Below, in pieces: positions 9,947 through 18,598 of a stretch of DNA of 45,027 bases. The DNA comes from Mycobacterium sp. 852002-40037_SCH5390672 (GTDB taxonomy: Bacteria; Actinomycetota; Actinomycetes; Mycobacteriales; Mycobacteriaceae): assembly GCF_001665875.1 (NCBI RefSeq), contig NZ_LZTA01000015.1:1-45027 (forward strand), read 5' to 3'. Position 1 is the stretch's first letter; each line of letters begins with the position of its first letter. The position numbers and the translations under genes are program-made. Below the pieces are notes generated by a model. It saw nothing but the letters and a program-made list of their open reading frames with translations. It was not told the origin of the DNA and did not search any database.

Positions 9947-11296
9947 ATGACACTGCTGGACCTCCTGCCGTCTCTCGGTCATGCGGCTCCCCCGCGCTTC
10001 GATCCCGCGATCTGGCCCATCACCGCCCACCCCGACGAGGAGGGCAGGCTTTGCGTCGGCGGTGTGCTACTGGCCGATATCGCCGACGAGTTCCACACCC
10101 CGGCCTACGTCATCGACGAAGCCGACTTCCGGCATCGCGCCCGCCACTACCGCAAGACGCTGCGTGGCTCGAACGGTTTTGAGGTGGTCTACGCCGGAAA
10201 ATCGCTCCTGAGCACCGCGGTGGCCCGCTGGGCCCGCGAAGAGGGCCTCGGCATCGACGTCTGCTCGACCGGCGAGCTGGCCGTCGCGCTTGCCGGCGGA
10301 CTCGACCCGGTCCGCATCGTCATGCATGGCAACGCGAAATCGCCCGAGGAGCTGCGCGAAGCGGTGCGCGTCGGCGTGGGGCGCATCGTGCTGGATTCCT
10401 GCATGGAAATCGCCTACCTCGCCGGTCTGGCGCAGCGACGCCAGCCGGTGCTCATCCGGGTGACCCCCGACATCAACATCCACGGACACCGCGCCCTGTC
10501 CACCGGAGTCAGCGACCAGAAGTTCGGATTCACCCTCGCCGGCGACCACGCCGCCGAGGCGGTGCAACGCGTGCTGGCGCATCCCATCCTCGACCTCGTC
10601 GGCCTGCACTGCCATATCGGCTCACAGGTCGCCGACCCCACCCTGTACGGCAAAGCGATCCGCCGGATGATCCCCGCGATGGCCGATATCCGTGCCCGGC
10701 ACGGCGTCATCCTCACCGAGCTGAACATCGGCGGCGGGCACGCCATCCCCTACTTCTCCGGCGACAGCGAGCTCAACCTCGAGCAGCTGGCCGACGTCAT
10801 CGAGAACGCCCTCGACGAGGCCTGTGCCGCTGAGCATTTCCCCCGCCCGCAGATCGTGGTGGAACCGGGCAGGGCCATCTGCGGCCGGGCCGGCGTCACG
10901 CTGTATCGGGTGCGCTCGATCAAGACGCAAAACAACGGCCGCACCTTCGTCGCCGTCGACGGCGGCATGAGCGACAACCCGCGGGTGTCGTTGTACGGCG
11001 CGCGCTACGAAATCGCGCTGGCGAACCGGCATCCGCTGGGCCTCAAGCAGCGCGTCACCGTGGCCGGCCGGCACTGTGAAGCGGGCGACGAGATCGCCCG
11101 CGACGTCGAGCTCCCCGCTGACCTGCGGCCCGGCGACCTGCTGGCCGTGGCCTGCACCGGGGCGTATCACCACGGCATGGCGTCGAACTACAACATGGTC
11201 GGGCGCCCGGCTCTGGTGGCGGTCAAGGACGGGCGGGCCCGCGAACTGGTTCGCCGCGAGACGGTTGCCGACCTGTTGGCCCGCGACTGCGGCTAG
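9947..11296 (+). CDS. Diaminopimelate decarboxylase paralogue
   Basis: A 449-residue PLP-dependent decarboxylase of the alanine-racemase-fold group IV, closest by eye to LysA (meso-diaminopimelate to lysine). The Schiff-base Lys is K85 in EVVYAGKSLLS. PLP-phosphate and substrate elements include LHCHIGSQV, ELNIGGGHAIPY, VVEPGRAICGRAG and the C-terminal CTGAYHHGMASNYNMVGRP, whose Cys and Tyr come from the partner subunit in known dimers. The main mycobacterial lysA (Rv1293 in M. tuberculosis) lies next to thrA, so this is probably a second copy with a specialised or redundant role. It is divergent from mfd and converges with a TetR gene. Ornithine or arginine decarboxylase activity is possible but less likely. 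Confidence 0.82.
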   Translation: MTLLDLLPSLGHAAPPRFDPAIWPITAHPDEEGRLCVGGVLLADIADEFHTPAYVIDEADFRHRARHYRKTLRGSNGFEVVYAGKSLLSTAVARWAREEGLGIDVCSTGELAVALAGGLDPVRIVMHGNAKSPEELREAVRVGVGRIVLDSCMEIAYLAGLAQRRQPVLIRVTPDINIHGHRALSTGVSDQKFGFTLAGDHAAEAVQRVLAHPILDLVGLHCHIGSQVADPTLYGKAIRRMIPAMADIRARHGVILTELNIGGGHAIPYFSGDSELNLEQLADVIENALDEACAAEHFPRPQIVVEPGRAICGRAGVTLYRVRSIKTQNNGRTFVAVDGGMSDNPRVSLYGARYEIALANRHPLGLKQRVTVAGRHCEAGDEIARDVELPADLRPGDLLAVACTGAYHHGMASNYNMVGRPALVAVKDGRARELVRRETVADLLARDCG

Positions 11297-11342
11297 GTTG
11301 CCCCGCGCCGGCCGCCGAGCAGGACCGCCGCGAATTTGACCG

Positions 11343-12011
11343 CTACTCGTCCTGCAGCCGGGGGTCGGCTTCCAGGTGGGTCAGCCCATTCCACATCAGG
11401 TTGACCAGGTGCGCAGCCACCACTTCTTTCTTGGGCTCCCGCGTATCGAGCCACCACTGCGCTGTCATCGACACCGAGCCGACCAGCGCCTGCGCGTACA
11501 GCGGCGCCAGCCCGGGATCCAGGCCACGCCGGGAGAAGTCGCCGGCCAGGATGGAGCTGACCTGGTTGACGGCGTCGTTGAGCAGGCTGGAGTAGGTGCC
11601 CGAGCTGATCGCGGCGGGCGAGTCACGGATCATGATCCGGAAGCCGTCGGTGCGCTCTTCGACGTAGGTGAGCAGCGCCAATGCGACCCGCTCGACCCGC
11701 ACCCGGGACCGGTTGTTGGTCAGCGACGAGGTGATTCCGTCCAGCAACGCCGACATCTCCCGGTCGACGACGACGGCGTAAAGGCCTTCCTTGCCGCCGA
11801 AATGCTCGTAGACGACCGGTTTGGACACGTTGGCGCGCAGCGCGATCTCCTCGATCGAGGTGCCTTCGTACCCGCGTTCGGCGAACAGCGTGCGTGCGAT
11901 GCCGACGAGCTGTTGGCGGCGCTCGGTGCCAGTCATCCGCGCGCGCGGCGCCCGCACCTCTTTGTCCGGGTCCTTGTCCAGCACGGCCACGTCGATCAGC
12001 CTATCGGTCAT
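11343..12011 (-). CDS. TetR family transcriptional regulator (Rv1019-like)
   Basis: A TetR/AcrR repressor. The N-terminal helix-turn-helix runs through RTLFAERGYEGTSIEEIALRANVSKPVVYEHFGGKEGLY. The ligand-binding domain after that (MALLTYVEERTDGFRIMIRDSPAAIS-like region) is highly helical. Three starts are possible: ATG 12032, ATG 12011 and an internal ATG at 11936. The internal one (MTGTERRQQL) gives 197 residues, the length annotated for M. tuberculosis Rv1019. The longer form is listed because its added residues look coding. It is convergent with the lysA-like gene and divergent from tRNA-Gln. The target genes are unknown. Confidence 0.88.
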   Translation of the reverse strand: MTDRLIDVAVLDKDPDKEVRAPRARMTGTERRQQLVGIARTLFAERGYEGTSIEEIALRANVSKPVVYEHFGGKEGLYAVVVDREMSALLDGITSSLTNNRSRVRVERVALALLTYVEERTDGFRIMIRDSPAAISSGTYSSLLNDAVNQVSSILAGDFSRRGLDPGLAPLYAQALVGSVSMTAQWWLDTREPKKEVVAAHLVNLMWNGLTHLEADPRLQDE

Positions 12012-12097
12012 CGGGCCGTAAGCGGCCCGCATCGTCGTCGGACTAAAGTCTTCTTGGCGCGGTCGGTGTCAACCCGCCGCTCGCCATGGGTTAGCGA

Positions 12098-12169
12098 TCC
12101 GTCGTGGTGTAATCGGCAGCACCTCTGATTTTGGTTCAGATAGTTCAGGTTCGAGTCCTGGCGACGGAG
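12098..12169 (+). tRNA. glnT: tRNA-Gln (anticodon UUG)
   Basis: A complete 72-base tRNA. The acceptor stem TCCGTCG pairs with CGACGGA, with discriminator G at 12169. The anticodon stem TCTGA/TCAGA encloses the loop TTTTGGT, placing anticodon TTG at 12131–12133 (codon CAA). The T arm contains GGTTCGAGTCC. CCA is not encoded. It lies between the TetR gene and glmU, matching the M. tuberculosis order Rv1019–glnT–glmU. A T6 run at about 12199–12204 downstream may help end transcription, but no strong stem precedes it. Confidence 0.96.
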
Positions 12170-12293
12170 CTTCAATTGCCGATTGCGATATCCCATCGTT
12201 TTTTGCCTTCATCGCAGCTGAAGTGACACGCTTGACGGCGTGTCGGCGCTTCCGCGCGCAGCCTTGCGCGGACAAACCCGAAGAGGAGGGGTG

Positions 12294-13787
12294 ATGTCGT
12301 CTCCTGGTGACACCGCGGTCCTGGTGCTGGCGGCCGGGCCCGGCACCCGGATGCGGTCGGACACCCCGAAAGTCCTGCACACCATCGGTGGGCGCAGCAT
12401 GCTGTCCCATCTCCTGCACGCGATCACCAAGGTGGCTCCCCAGCACCTGGCCGTCGTTTTGGGCCACGACCACGAGCGCATCGCACCGCTGGTCGCCGAC
12501 TGGGCCGACGCCCTGGGACGTCCCATCGACGTGGCGCTGCAGGACCGTGCCCGCGGCACCGGCGACGCGGTGCTGTGCGGCCTGTCCGCCTTGCCCGCCG
12601 ATTACGCCGGGGTGGTGGTGGTCACCTCGGGCGACACCCCGCTGCTGGATGCCGACACCCTGGCCGACCTGATCGCCGCCCACAGCGCGGCGCCGGCCGC
12701 GGTCACGGTGCTGACCACCACGCTGAGCGACCCCAGTGGCTACGGCCGCATCCTGCGCACCCAGGACAACGAGGTCATGGCGATCGTGGAACACGCCGAC
12801 GCCACGGCCTCGCAGCGCGACATCCGTGAGGTCAATGCCGGCGTCTACGCCTTCGATACCGAGGCGCTGCGCTCGGCGCTGAACCGGTTGAGCTCCAACA
12901 ACGCCCAGCAGGAGCTCTATTTGACTGACGTCATCGCCATTCTGCGCGGCGACGGCCTGGCCATCCACGCCCGCCATGTCGACGACAGCGCGCTGGTGGC
13001 CGGCGTCAACAACCGCGTCCAACTCGCGCAGCTTGGTGCCGAACTGAACCGCCGCATCATCGCGGCCCACCAGATGGCCGGCGTCACCGTCGTCGACCCC
13101 GCCACCACCTGGATCGACGTCGACGTCACCATCGGTCGCGACACGGTCATCCATCCGGGGACGCAGCTGCTGGGCCGCACCCAGGTCGGCGGGCATTGCG
13201 TCGTCGGCCCGGACACCACCCTGACCGACGTCAGCGTGGGCGACGGTGCCTCGGTGGTGCGCACACACGGCACGTCGTCGTCCATCGGTGCCAGCGCGAC
13301 CGTCGGCCCGTTCACCTACCTGCGGCCGGGCACCGTGCTGGGAGACGACGGCAAGCTCGGCGCGTTCGTCGAGACCAAGAACGCCACCATCGGCACCGGA
13401 TCCAAAGTGCCGCATCTGACCTACGTCGGGGACGCCGACATCGGCGAACACAGCAACATCGGCGCGTCCAGCGTGTTCGTCAACTACGACGGCGAATCCA
13501 AACGGCGGACCACTATCGGCTCGCACGTGCGCACCGGCTCCGACACCATGTTCGTGGCGCCGGTGACGGTCGGCGACGGCGCCTACACCGGAGCCGGCAC
13601 GGTGGTGCGCAACGACGTCCCGCCCGGAACGCTGGCGGTATCCGCGGGTCCACAACGCAATATCGAAGGTTGGGTGCACCGCAAGCGCCCCGGCAGTGCC
13701 GCCGCCCAAGCGGCCCAAGCCGCCGAGAAAGCCGCCGGTCAGACCCCTGCGGCCGGCACGGCGCCAGAAGCCGAACAGACACCGTGA
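12294..13787 (+). CDS. glmU: Bifunctional UDP-GlcNAc pyrophosphorylase / GlcN-1-P acetyltransferase
   Basis: A 497-residue enzyme making UDP-GlcNAc, the precursor of peptidoglycan and the arabinogalactan linker. The N-terminal uridylyltransferase domain begins with [19 protein letters not shown] (about 12–30) and includes TSGDTPLLD. The C-terminal left-handed beta-helix acetyltransferase shows hexapeptide repeats, for example the stretch [29 protein letters not shown] and the active-site region [25 protein letters not shown] mycobacterial Ala/Pro-rich tail ends the protein. Start ATG 12294 has a strong GAGGAGG box (12283–12289), so the longer upstream frame is rejected. Confidence 0.97.
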   Translation: MSSPGDTAVLVLAAGPGTRMRSDTPKVLHTIGGRSMLSHLLHAITKVAPQHLAVVLGHDHERIAPLVADWADALGRPIDVALQDRARGTGDAVLCGLSALPADYAGVVVVTSGDTPLLDADTLADLIAAHSAAPAAVTVLTTTLSDPSGYGRILRTQDNEVMAIVEHADATASQRDIREVNAGVYAFDTEALRSALNRLSSNNAQQELYLTDVIAILRGDGLAIHARHVDDSALVAGVNNRVQLAQLGAELNRRIIAAHQMAGVTVVDPATTWIDVDVTIGRDTVIHPGTQLLGRTQVGGHCVVGPDTTLTDVSVGDGASVVRTHGTSSSIGASATVGPFTYLRPGTVLGDDGKLGAFVETKNATIGTGSKVPHLTYVGDADIGEHSNIGASSVFVNYDGESKRRTTIGSHVRTGSDTMFVAPVTVGDGAYTGAGTVVRNDVPPGTLAVSAGPQRNIEGWVHRKRPGSAAAQAAQAAEKAAGQTPAAGTAPEAEQTP

Positions 13788-13881
13788 ATTTGGTAGCTGG
13801 CAACCCGGCCACATTTCCGTACGATTCGCTTCGTACGATGGGGCCTTCCATCCCCCACCCCGATTTGGCGAGGGCAGTGCG
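13788..13881 (+). promoter_or_regulatory. glmU–prs gap with leader hairpin
   Basis: The 94-base gap contains a perfect 7-bp hairpin, CGTACGA (13818–13824) and TCGTACG (13831–13837) around a 6-base loop, followed by a G4 … C5 pair. It could attenuate read-through from glmU or lie in a prs leader. GAGGG at about 13870–13874 is the likely ribosome-binding site for the TTG start at 13882. Confidence 0.45.
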
Positions 13882-14862
13882 TTGAGCCACGACTGGACCG
13901 ATAACCGCAAAAATTTGATGCTCTTCTCCGGCCGTGCGCATCCGGAGCTGGCCGAGCAGGTGGCCAAAGAGCTCGACGTCCACGTGACCGCACAGACCGC
14001 GCGGGAGTTCGCCAACGGCGAGATCTTCGTGCGGTTCCACGAATCCGTTCGCGGCTGCGACGCGTTCGTCCTGCAGTCGCACCCGGCGCCGGTCAACCAG
14101 TGGTTGATGGAGCAGCTGATCATGATCGACGCCCTCAAGCGGGGCAGCGCCAAGCGGATCACCGCGGTCGTGCCGTTCTACCCCTACGCCCGGCAGGACA
14201 AGAAGCACCGCGGCCGCGAACCGATCTCGGCCCGGCTGGTCGCCGACCTGCTCAAGACCGCCGGCGCGGACCGAATCGTCACCGTCGACCTGCACACCGA
14301 CCAGATCCAGGGCTTCTTCGACGGACCCGTCGATCACATGCGCGGACAGAACCTGCTGACCGGGTACATCCGCGACAACTACCCCGACGGCAACATGGTG
14401 GTCGTCTCGCCCGACTCCGGCCGGGTGCGCATCGCCGAGAAATGGGCCGACGCACTCGGCGGCGTCCCGCTGGCCTTCATTCACAAGACCCGCGACCCGA
14501 AGGTGCCCAACCAGGTGGTGTCCAACCGCGTCGTCGGCGAAGTGCATGGGCGGACCTGCGTCCTGATCGACGACATGATCGACACCGGCGGCACCATCGC
14601 CGGCGCGGTGAAGCTGCTGCACGACGACGGCGCCTCCGACGTGGTGATCGCCGCGACGCACGGTGTGCTCTCCGATCCGGCCGCCGAGCGGCTGGCCGCC
14701 TGCGGCGCCCGGGAAGTGATCGTGACGAACACCCTTCCGATCGGCGAGGAGAAGCGTTTCCCGCAGCTGACGGTCCTGTCCATCGCGCCATTGCTGGCCA
14801 GCACCATCCGCGCCGTCTTCGAAAATGGTTCGGTCACAGGGCTATTCGACGGAGACGCCTAG
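13882..14862 (+). CDS. prs: Ribose-phosphate pyrophosphokinase
   Basis: A 326-residue PRPP synthetase (ribose-5-phosphate + ATP to PRPP), feeding nucleotide, His and Trp synthesis and, in mycobacteria, decaprenyl-phosphoryl-arabinose. Visible motifs are FANGEIFVRFHESVRG, FYPYARQDKKHRGREPIS (ATP-binding flexible loop), TVDLHTDQIQGFF and the PRPP loop VLIDDMIDTGGTI (about 227–239). A TTG start at 13882 encodes MSHDWTDNRKN, which matches the known mycobacterial N-terminus and length. The next gene begins on the base after the stop codon. In M. tuberculosis the gene is called prsA (Rv1017c). Confidence 0.96.
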   Translation: MSHDWTDNRKNLMLFSGRAHPELAEQVAKELDVHVTAQTAREFANGEIFVRFHESVRGCDAFVLQSHPAPVNQWLMEQLIMIDALKRGSAKRITAVVPFYPYARQDKKHRGREPISARLVADLLKTAGADRIVTVDLHTDQIQGFFDGPVDHMRGQNLLTGYIRDNYPDGNMVVVSPDSGRVRIAEKWADALGGVPLAFIHKTRDPKVPNQVVSNRVVGEVHGRTCVLIDDMIDTGGTIAGAVKLLHDDGASDVVIAATHGVLSDPAAERLAACGAREVIVTNTLPIGEEKRFPQLTVLSIAPLLASTIRAVFENGSVTGLFDGDA

Positions 14863-15219
14863 ATGGCTGCTAAGGCAGACCAAGCCGTTATCTACCACAA
14901 CCCACGCTGCAGCACCTCGCGAAAGACGCTGGACTTGCTGCGCGACAATGGCTTTGAACCCAAGGTTGTCGAGTACCTGAAGACACCGCCGTCGCGCAGC
15001 GAGCTGGTGAAGATGATCCGCGACGCCGGCATCGACGTGCGCACCGCGATCCGCAAGCGTGAGTCGCTGTATGACGAGCTCAATCTCGCGGACGCGACCG
15101 ATGACCAGTTGCTCGACGCCATGGTCGAACACCCCATCCTCATCGAACGACCCTTCGTCATCACCCCCAAGGGTGCCCGGTTGGCCCGCCCGATCGACGC
15201 GGTCCGCGAGATTCTGTGA
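14863..15219 (+). CDS. ArsC/Spx-family arsenate-reductase-like protein
   Basis: A 118-residue thioredoxin-fold protein of the glutaredoxin-dependent arsenate reductase (ArsC/YffB) family. The catalytic Cys is in YHNPRCSTSRKTL (about residues 11–23, Cys16), and the family segments VEYLKTPPSRSEL and DAMVEHPILIERPFV, with its downstream Arg, are present. Arsenate reduction is the family role but not certain here, because there is no ars operon and several relatives have other thiol functions. The ATG directly abuts the prs stop, and the gene overlaps lpqT by 4 bases (GTGA), so the three are probably co-transcribed and coupled. I do not recall it at this place in M. tuberculosis. Confidence 0.85.
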   Translation: MAAKADQAVIYHNPRCSTSRKTLDLLRDNGFEPKVVEYLKTPPSRSELVKMIRDAGIDVRTAIRKRESLYDELNLADATDDQLLDAMVEHPILIERPFVITPKGARLARPIDAVREIL

Positions 15220-15872
15220 TTCGGCTCGGCAACTGCGCGGTCGTCGCCGCGATAGTTGCGGTGGCGTTCTCCGCTGGCGGCTGTGCTCCGAAACCGCCTG
15301 ATTATCAATCGATCTTGTCCAAAACTTCGACGGCCGCCACCACCACGGCGACGGAGAAGCCGGTCCCCCTATCGCAGTATCTGCAAAGCATCGGAGTGAC
15401 CGGGCAACCCGTGGCACCGGGATCGCTGCCCGATCTGACGGTGTCGATACCGACACCGCCGGGCTGGTCGCCGTTCACCAGTCCCAACATCACCCCGCAA
15501 ACCCTGATCATCTCCCAAGGCGGCAAATTCCCGACGGCGCGGCTGGTGGTTTTCAAATTGACCGGCAATTTCGACCCGGCCCAAGTCATCAAGCACGGCA
15601 ACGACGATGCGCAACTGTTCGAGAACTTCAAGCAGCTGGACGCCTCGGGCGCGCCCTACAACGGATTTCCCTCGTCGATGATCCAGGGCAGCTACGACAT
15701 CGACGGCATGCGGCTGCACAGCTGGAACCGCATCGTCATCCCCACCGGATCACCGCCGGCGCACCAGCGCTATCTGGTGCAGCTGACCATCACCGGCCTG
15801 GCCAATCAGGCGGCCGCACAGTCGACCGACATCGACGCGATCATTCACGGATTCGTCGTCGCCGCAAAGTGA
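15216..15872 (+). CDS. lpqT: Lipoprotein LpqT
   Basis: A 218-residue predicted lipoprotein of the LpqN/LpqT family. The signal peptide covers about residues 1–22, with a lipobox-like FSAGGC and Cys23 as the predicted lipidation site. A Ser/Thr/Ala-rich linker (about 32–48) leads to a globular domain with PDLTVSIPTPPGWSPF and GTYDIDGMRLHSWNR-like segments typical of the family. The family has been linked to protein–protein contacts at the cell envelope, but the exact role of LpqT is not known to me. The GTG start at 15216 overlaps the arsC-like stop. The order prs–lpqT–rplY is that of M. tuberculosis, with extra genes inserted on both sides of lpqT. Confidence 0.92.
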   Translation: MIRLGNCAVVAAIVAVAFSAGGCAPKPPDYQSILSKTSTAATTTATEKPVPLSQYLQSIGVTGQPVAPGSLPDLTVSIPTPPGWSPFTSPNITPQTLIISQGGKFPTARLVVFKLTGNFDPAQVIKHGNDDAQLFENFKQLDASGAPYNGFPSSMIQGSYDIDGMRLHSWNRIVIPTGSPPAHQRYLVQLTITGLANQAAAQSTDIDAIIHGFVVAAK

Positions 15873-15873
15873 T

Positions 15874-16002
15874 TCAGGCGCGACGACCTGCTTCCTGCAC
15901 GAGCTGGAAACGGGACGTCAGGCCGAGTTTGGCATACACACGGCGAGGCTGCACCGTGTGGGGCGAGATGAAAAGCCGCGTGCCGATGCCTTTGTTGTTC
16001 AC
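15874..16002 (-). pseudogene. C-terminal remnant of a LuxR-type regulator
   Basis: Read on the minus strand, about 43 codons ending in TGA encode NNKGIGTRLFISPHTVQPRR followed by VYAKLGLTSRFQLVQEAGRR. This is the last three helices of a LuxR/GerE helix-turn-helix. Upstream the reading frame gives unrelated residues, and no sensor or ATPase domain exists in the gap before the SDR gene. It is therefore a decayed fragment. HTVQPRR for the usual HTVxxHLRN also looks eroded. Confidence 0.72.
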
Positions 16003-16100
16003 CTTGCGCGCAGGGAACTGACCGAGGCGCTGCGGTTGATCACCCAGCGCATGCCGGGCACTCGGCGATCCCGCGCGGTTGACGATTAGTGTTGTCAGCC

Positions 16101-16970
16101 ATGACTGGCTGGAGCGCCGCAGATCTACCGTCGTTTGCCGAACGAACCGTCATCATCACCGGCGCCAATAGCGGGCTGGGCGCCGTGACCGCCCGCGAGC
16201 TGGCGCGCCGCGGGGCCACGATCATCATGGCCGTCCGCGACATCCGCAAGGGCGAGACCGCCGCCCGTCAGATGGCCGGTCGGGTCGAGGTGCGTGAGCT
16301 CGACCTGCAGGACCTGTCGTCGGTGAAGCGGTTCGCCGACGGGGTAAGCCAGGCCGACGTGCTGATCAACAATGCCGGCATCATGGCCGCCCCCTTCGCC
16401 CTGACGGTCGACGGCTTCGAGACCCAGATCGGCACCAACCACCTGGGTCACTTCGCGCTGACGAACCTGTTGCTGTCCAAGCTGACCGATCGGGTGGTCA
16501 CGGTGTCATCGATGGCGCACTGGCCCGGAAGCATCAACCTCGACGATCTGAACTGGCAGAAACGGCGGTACTCGCCGTGGCTGGCCTACAGCCAGTCCAA
16601 GCTCGCCAACCTGCTGTTCACCAGCGAGCTGCAGCGCCGCCTCGCCGCCGCCGGCTCCCCGCTGCGCGCGCTCGCGGCCCACCCCGGCTACTCACACACC
16701 AACCTGCAAGGCGCCTCCGGCCGCAAGCTGGGTGACACGCTGATGTCGGCCGCGACCCGGGTGGTCGCCACCAACGCCGATTTCGGCGCCCGGCAAACCC
16801 TGTACGCGGCATCCCAGGATCTGCCCGGCGACACCTTCGTCGGCCCCCGATTCGGTCAGATGGGCCGCACCCAACCGGTTGGGCGCAGCCGGCGAGCGCG
16901 GGACACGGCCACCGCGGCGGCGCTGTGGGCGTTGTCCGAGCAGCTCACGAAGACGAAGTTTCCCCTCTGA
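16101..16970 (+). CDS. Short-chain dehydrogenase/reductase
   Basis: A 289-residue SDR oxidoreductase using NAD(P)H. The Rossmann motif TGANSGLG (about 20–27), the NNAG motif LINNAGIM (about 92–99), a catalytic Ser in VVTVSSMAHW and the YSQSK active-site Tyr/Lys (YxxxK, about 163–167) are present. The family resembles mycobacterial and retinol-dehydrogenase-like SDRs (Rv0068/Rv0439c type). The substrate is unknown. ATG 16101 (MTGWSAADLPSF) is chosen over the 4-codon longer version. It is inserted between lpqT and rplY next to a LuxR remnant and a large inverted repeat, so this interval looks like an insertion site relative to M. tuberculosis. Confidence 0.88.
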   Translation: MTGWSAADLPSFAERTVIITGANSGLGAVTARELARRGATIIMAVRDIRKGETAARQMAGRVEVRELDLQDLSSVKRFADGVSQADVLINNAGIMAAPFALTVDGFETQIGTNHLGHFALTNLLLSKLTDRVVTVSSMAHWPGSINLDDLNWQKRRYSPWLAYSQSKLANLLFTSELQRRLAAAGSPLRALAAHPGYSHTNLQGASGRKLGDTLMSAATRVVATNADFGARQTLYAASQDLPGDTFVGPRFGQMGRTQPVGRSRRARDTATAAALWALSEQLTKTKFPL

Positions 16971-17324
16971 GGCCTGTGAGCCACATCGGTCACGGCCGCC
17001 ACATCAGTGCCCCGCCGGACCAATAGAACGTTGTGCCCGCCTTTGAGCGACAACCCGGGTCCACCCGCCGCACGGCCCGCCAAGCGGCCGCCGATTTGTC
17101 GCTCAAAGGCGGGCACACGCAACTTCACCTAGGCGAGTGACAGGTGTGACGCTCGCGCACGCCGCGGGCACTGGATTTCCCCTCCGAGGCGCGGATGCGC
17201 TAGCCTGACCGGGCGTCACGGCGAGGGTGGCTGGCTGACCAGCACCGTTATCGACGGAGAACGACGGAATCGTCGCGACCCTGGCCGTGCCCCGAAACAC
17301 CGGCGAGCACACAGGAGCGACAAG
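16971..17324. promoter_or_regulatory. SDR–rplY gap: inverted repeat and rplY leader
   Basis: This 354-base gap has no gene. Its left half holds a 22-bp perfect inverted repeat, listed separately. The right half is the rplY upstream region: a TAGCCT hexamer at 17201–17206 is a weak -10 candidate, and AGGAG about 10 bases before the ATG is the likely ribosome-binding site. I found no clear -35. Confidence 0.35.
17032..17117. repeat. 22-bp perfect inverted repeat with 42-base loop
   Basis: The arm at 17032–17053 (TGTGCCCGCCTTTGAGCG plus four more bases) is repeated as its exact complement at 17096–17117. The 42-base centre (17054–17095) is GC-rich and can fold further. It could be a bidirectional terminator after the SDR gene, a small MITE-like or palindromic intergenic element, or an mRNA-processing structure. 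There is no U-tract on either side and no obvious target-site duplication. Confidence 0.8.
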
Positions 17325-17993
17325 ATGGCCAAGCAAGTAGTCAACCAGTTGAAGGTCGCGGTCCGCGCCGAGACGGGCAAGGGTGCGTCCCGGCGAGCCC
17401 GCCGCGACGGCAAGATCCCGGCCGTTCTCTACGGCCACGGCGCCGATCCGCAGCACCTGGAGCTGCCCGGCCGCGACTTCGCGGCGGTGCTGCGGCACGC
17501 CGGCACCAACGCGGTGCTGACCCTCGACATCGAGGGCAAGGAGCAGCTGGCGCTGACCAAGTCGCTCGACATCCACCCCATTCGCCGCAGCATTCAGCAC
17601 GCCGACCTGGTGGTCGTGCGTCGCGGCGAGAAGGTCGTCGTCGAGGTCCGCGTCATCATCGAGGGCGAGCCGGTATCCGGCACCCTGGTGACCCAGGACG
17701 CCAGCACCATCGAAATCGAGGCCGACGCCATGTCGATTCCCGAGCAGCTGACCGTGTCGATCGAGGGCGCCGAGCCCGGCACCCAGTTCAGCGCCGGACA
17801 GGTCCCCCTGCCCAAGGGCGTCACCCTGATCTCCGACCCGGAGACGCTGGTGGTCAACGTGGTCACCGCCCCGACGGCCGAGGAACTCGCCGAAGAGGGT
17901 GCGGGCGAGGTCACCGAGCAGGCCGCGGCGTCCGCGGGCGAAGAAGAAGCCGGAGCCGGCGAAGAAGAGGCCGCCGAAGCCGAGTCCGAGTAG
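17325..17993 (+). CDS. rplY: 50S ribosomal protein L25 (CTC/TL5 form)
   Basis: A 222-residue general stress/L25-family ribosomal protein that binds 5S rRNA. The N-terminal L25 domain starts with [20 protein letters not shown] and continues through [19 protein letters not shown]. The CTC-type C-terminal domain follows, with [28 protein letters not shown] strongly acidic, Glu/Ala-rich tail makes up the last ~35 residues, as in other actinobacteria. The AGGAG box lies about 10 bases before ATG 17325. pth follows after 12 bases. Confidence 0.96.
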   Translation: MAKQVVNQLKVAVRAETGKGASRRARRDGKIPAVLYGHGADPQHLELPGRDFAAVLRHAGTNAVLTLDIEGKEQLALTKSLDIHPIRRSIQHADLVVVRRGEKVVVEVRVIIEGEPVSGTLVTQDASTIEIEADAMSIPEQLTVSIEGAEPGTQFSAGQVPLPKGVTLISDPETLVVNVVTAPTAEELAEEGAGEVTEQAAASAGEEEAGAGEEEAAEAESE

Positions 17994-18005
17994 GCGGATC
18001 ACACC

Positions 18006-18581
18006 GTGGCCGAGCCGTTGCTGGTCGTCGGCCTGGGCAATCCCGGAGACAACTACGCCCGGACCCGACACAACGTCGGGTTCATGGTCGCCGACCTGCT
18101 CGCGGCGCGGCTGGGTTCGAAATTCAAGGCGCACAAGCGTTCCGGCGCCGAGATTGTCAGCGGACGCCTCGCCGGGCACTCGGTGGTCGTGGCCAAGCCG
18201 CGCTGCTACATGAACGAATCAGGCCGTCAGGTCGGCCCGTTGGCGAAGTTCTACTCGGTGACCCCGGGTGACATCGTCGTCATCCACGACGACCTCGACT
18301 TGGACTTCGGCCGCATCCGGCTGAAGATCGGCGGCGGCGAAGGCGGCCACAACGGTCTGCGTTCGATCGTTAACGCCTTGGGCAGCAAGGAGTTTCAGCG
18401 GGTTCGTATCGGCATCGGCCGTCCTCCGGGACGCAAAGACCCGGCGGCGTTTGTGCTGGAAAGCTTCAGCGCCGCCGAGCGCGCCGAGGTTCCCACCATC
18501 TGCGAGCAGGCCGCGGATGCCACCGAGTTGCTGATCGAACTGGGGCTAGAGGCCGCCCAGAACCGCGTCCACGCCTGGTAA
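18006..18581 (+). CDS. pth: Peptidyl-tRNA hydrolase
   Basis: A 191-residue Pth that recycles tRNA from prematurely released peptidyl-tRNA. The active-site elements are clear: [20 protein letters not shown] (about 7–26), with the catalytic His in [13 protein letters not shown] with the substrate-binding Asn; [29 protein letters not shown]. Start GTG 18006. It is coupled in order with rplY, as in many actinobacteria, and converges with the pks16-like gene. Confidence 0.97.
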   Translation: MAEPLLVVGLGNPGDNYARTRHNVGFMVADLLAARLGSKFKAHKRSGAEIVSGRLAGHSVVVAKPRCYMNESGRQVGPLAKFYSVTPGDIVVIHDDLDLDFGRIRLKIGGGEGGHNGLRSIVNALGSKEFQRVRIGIGRPPGRKDPAAFVLESFSAAERAEVPTICEQAADATELLIELGLEAAQNRVHAW

Positions 18582-18598
18582 TCCGGCGCGATGCCGGA

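Noticed and set aside
12069..14162. 697-residue minus-strand frame across glmU, prs and tRNA-Gln
   Set aside because: Runs through a tRNA and two clear genes; composition is that of an antisense shadow.
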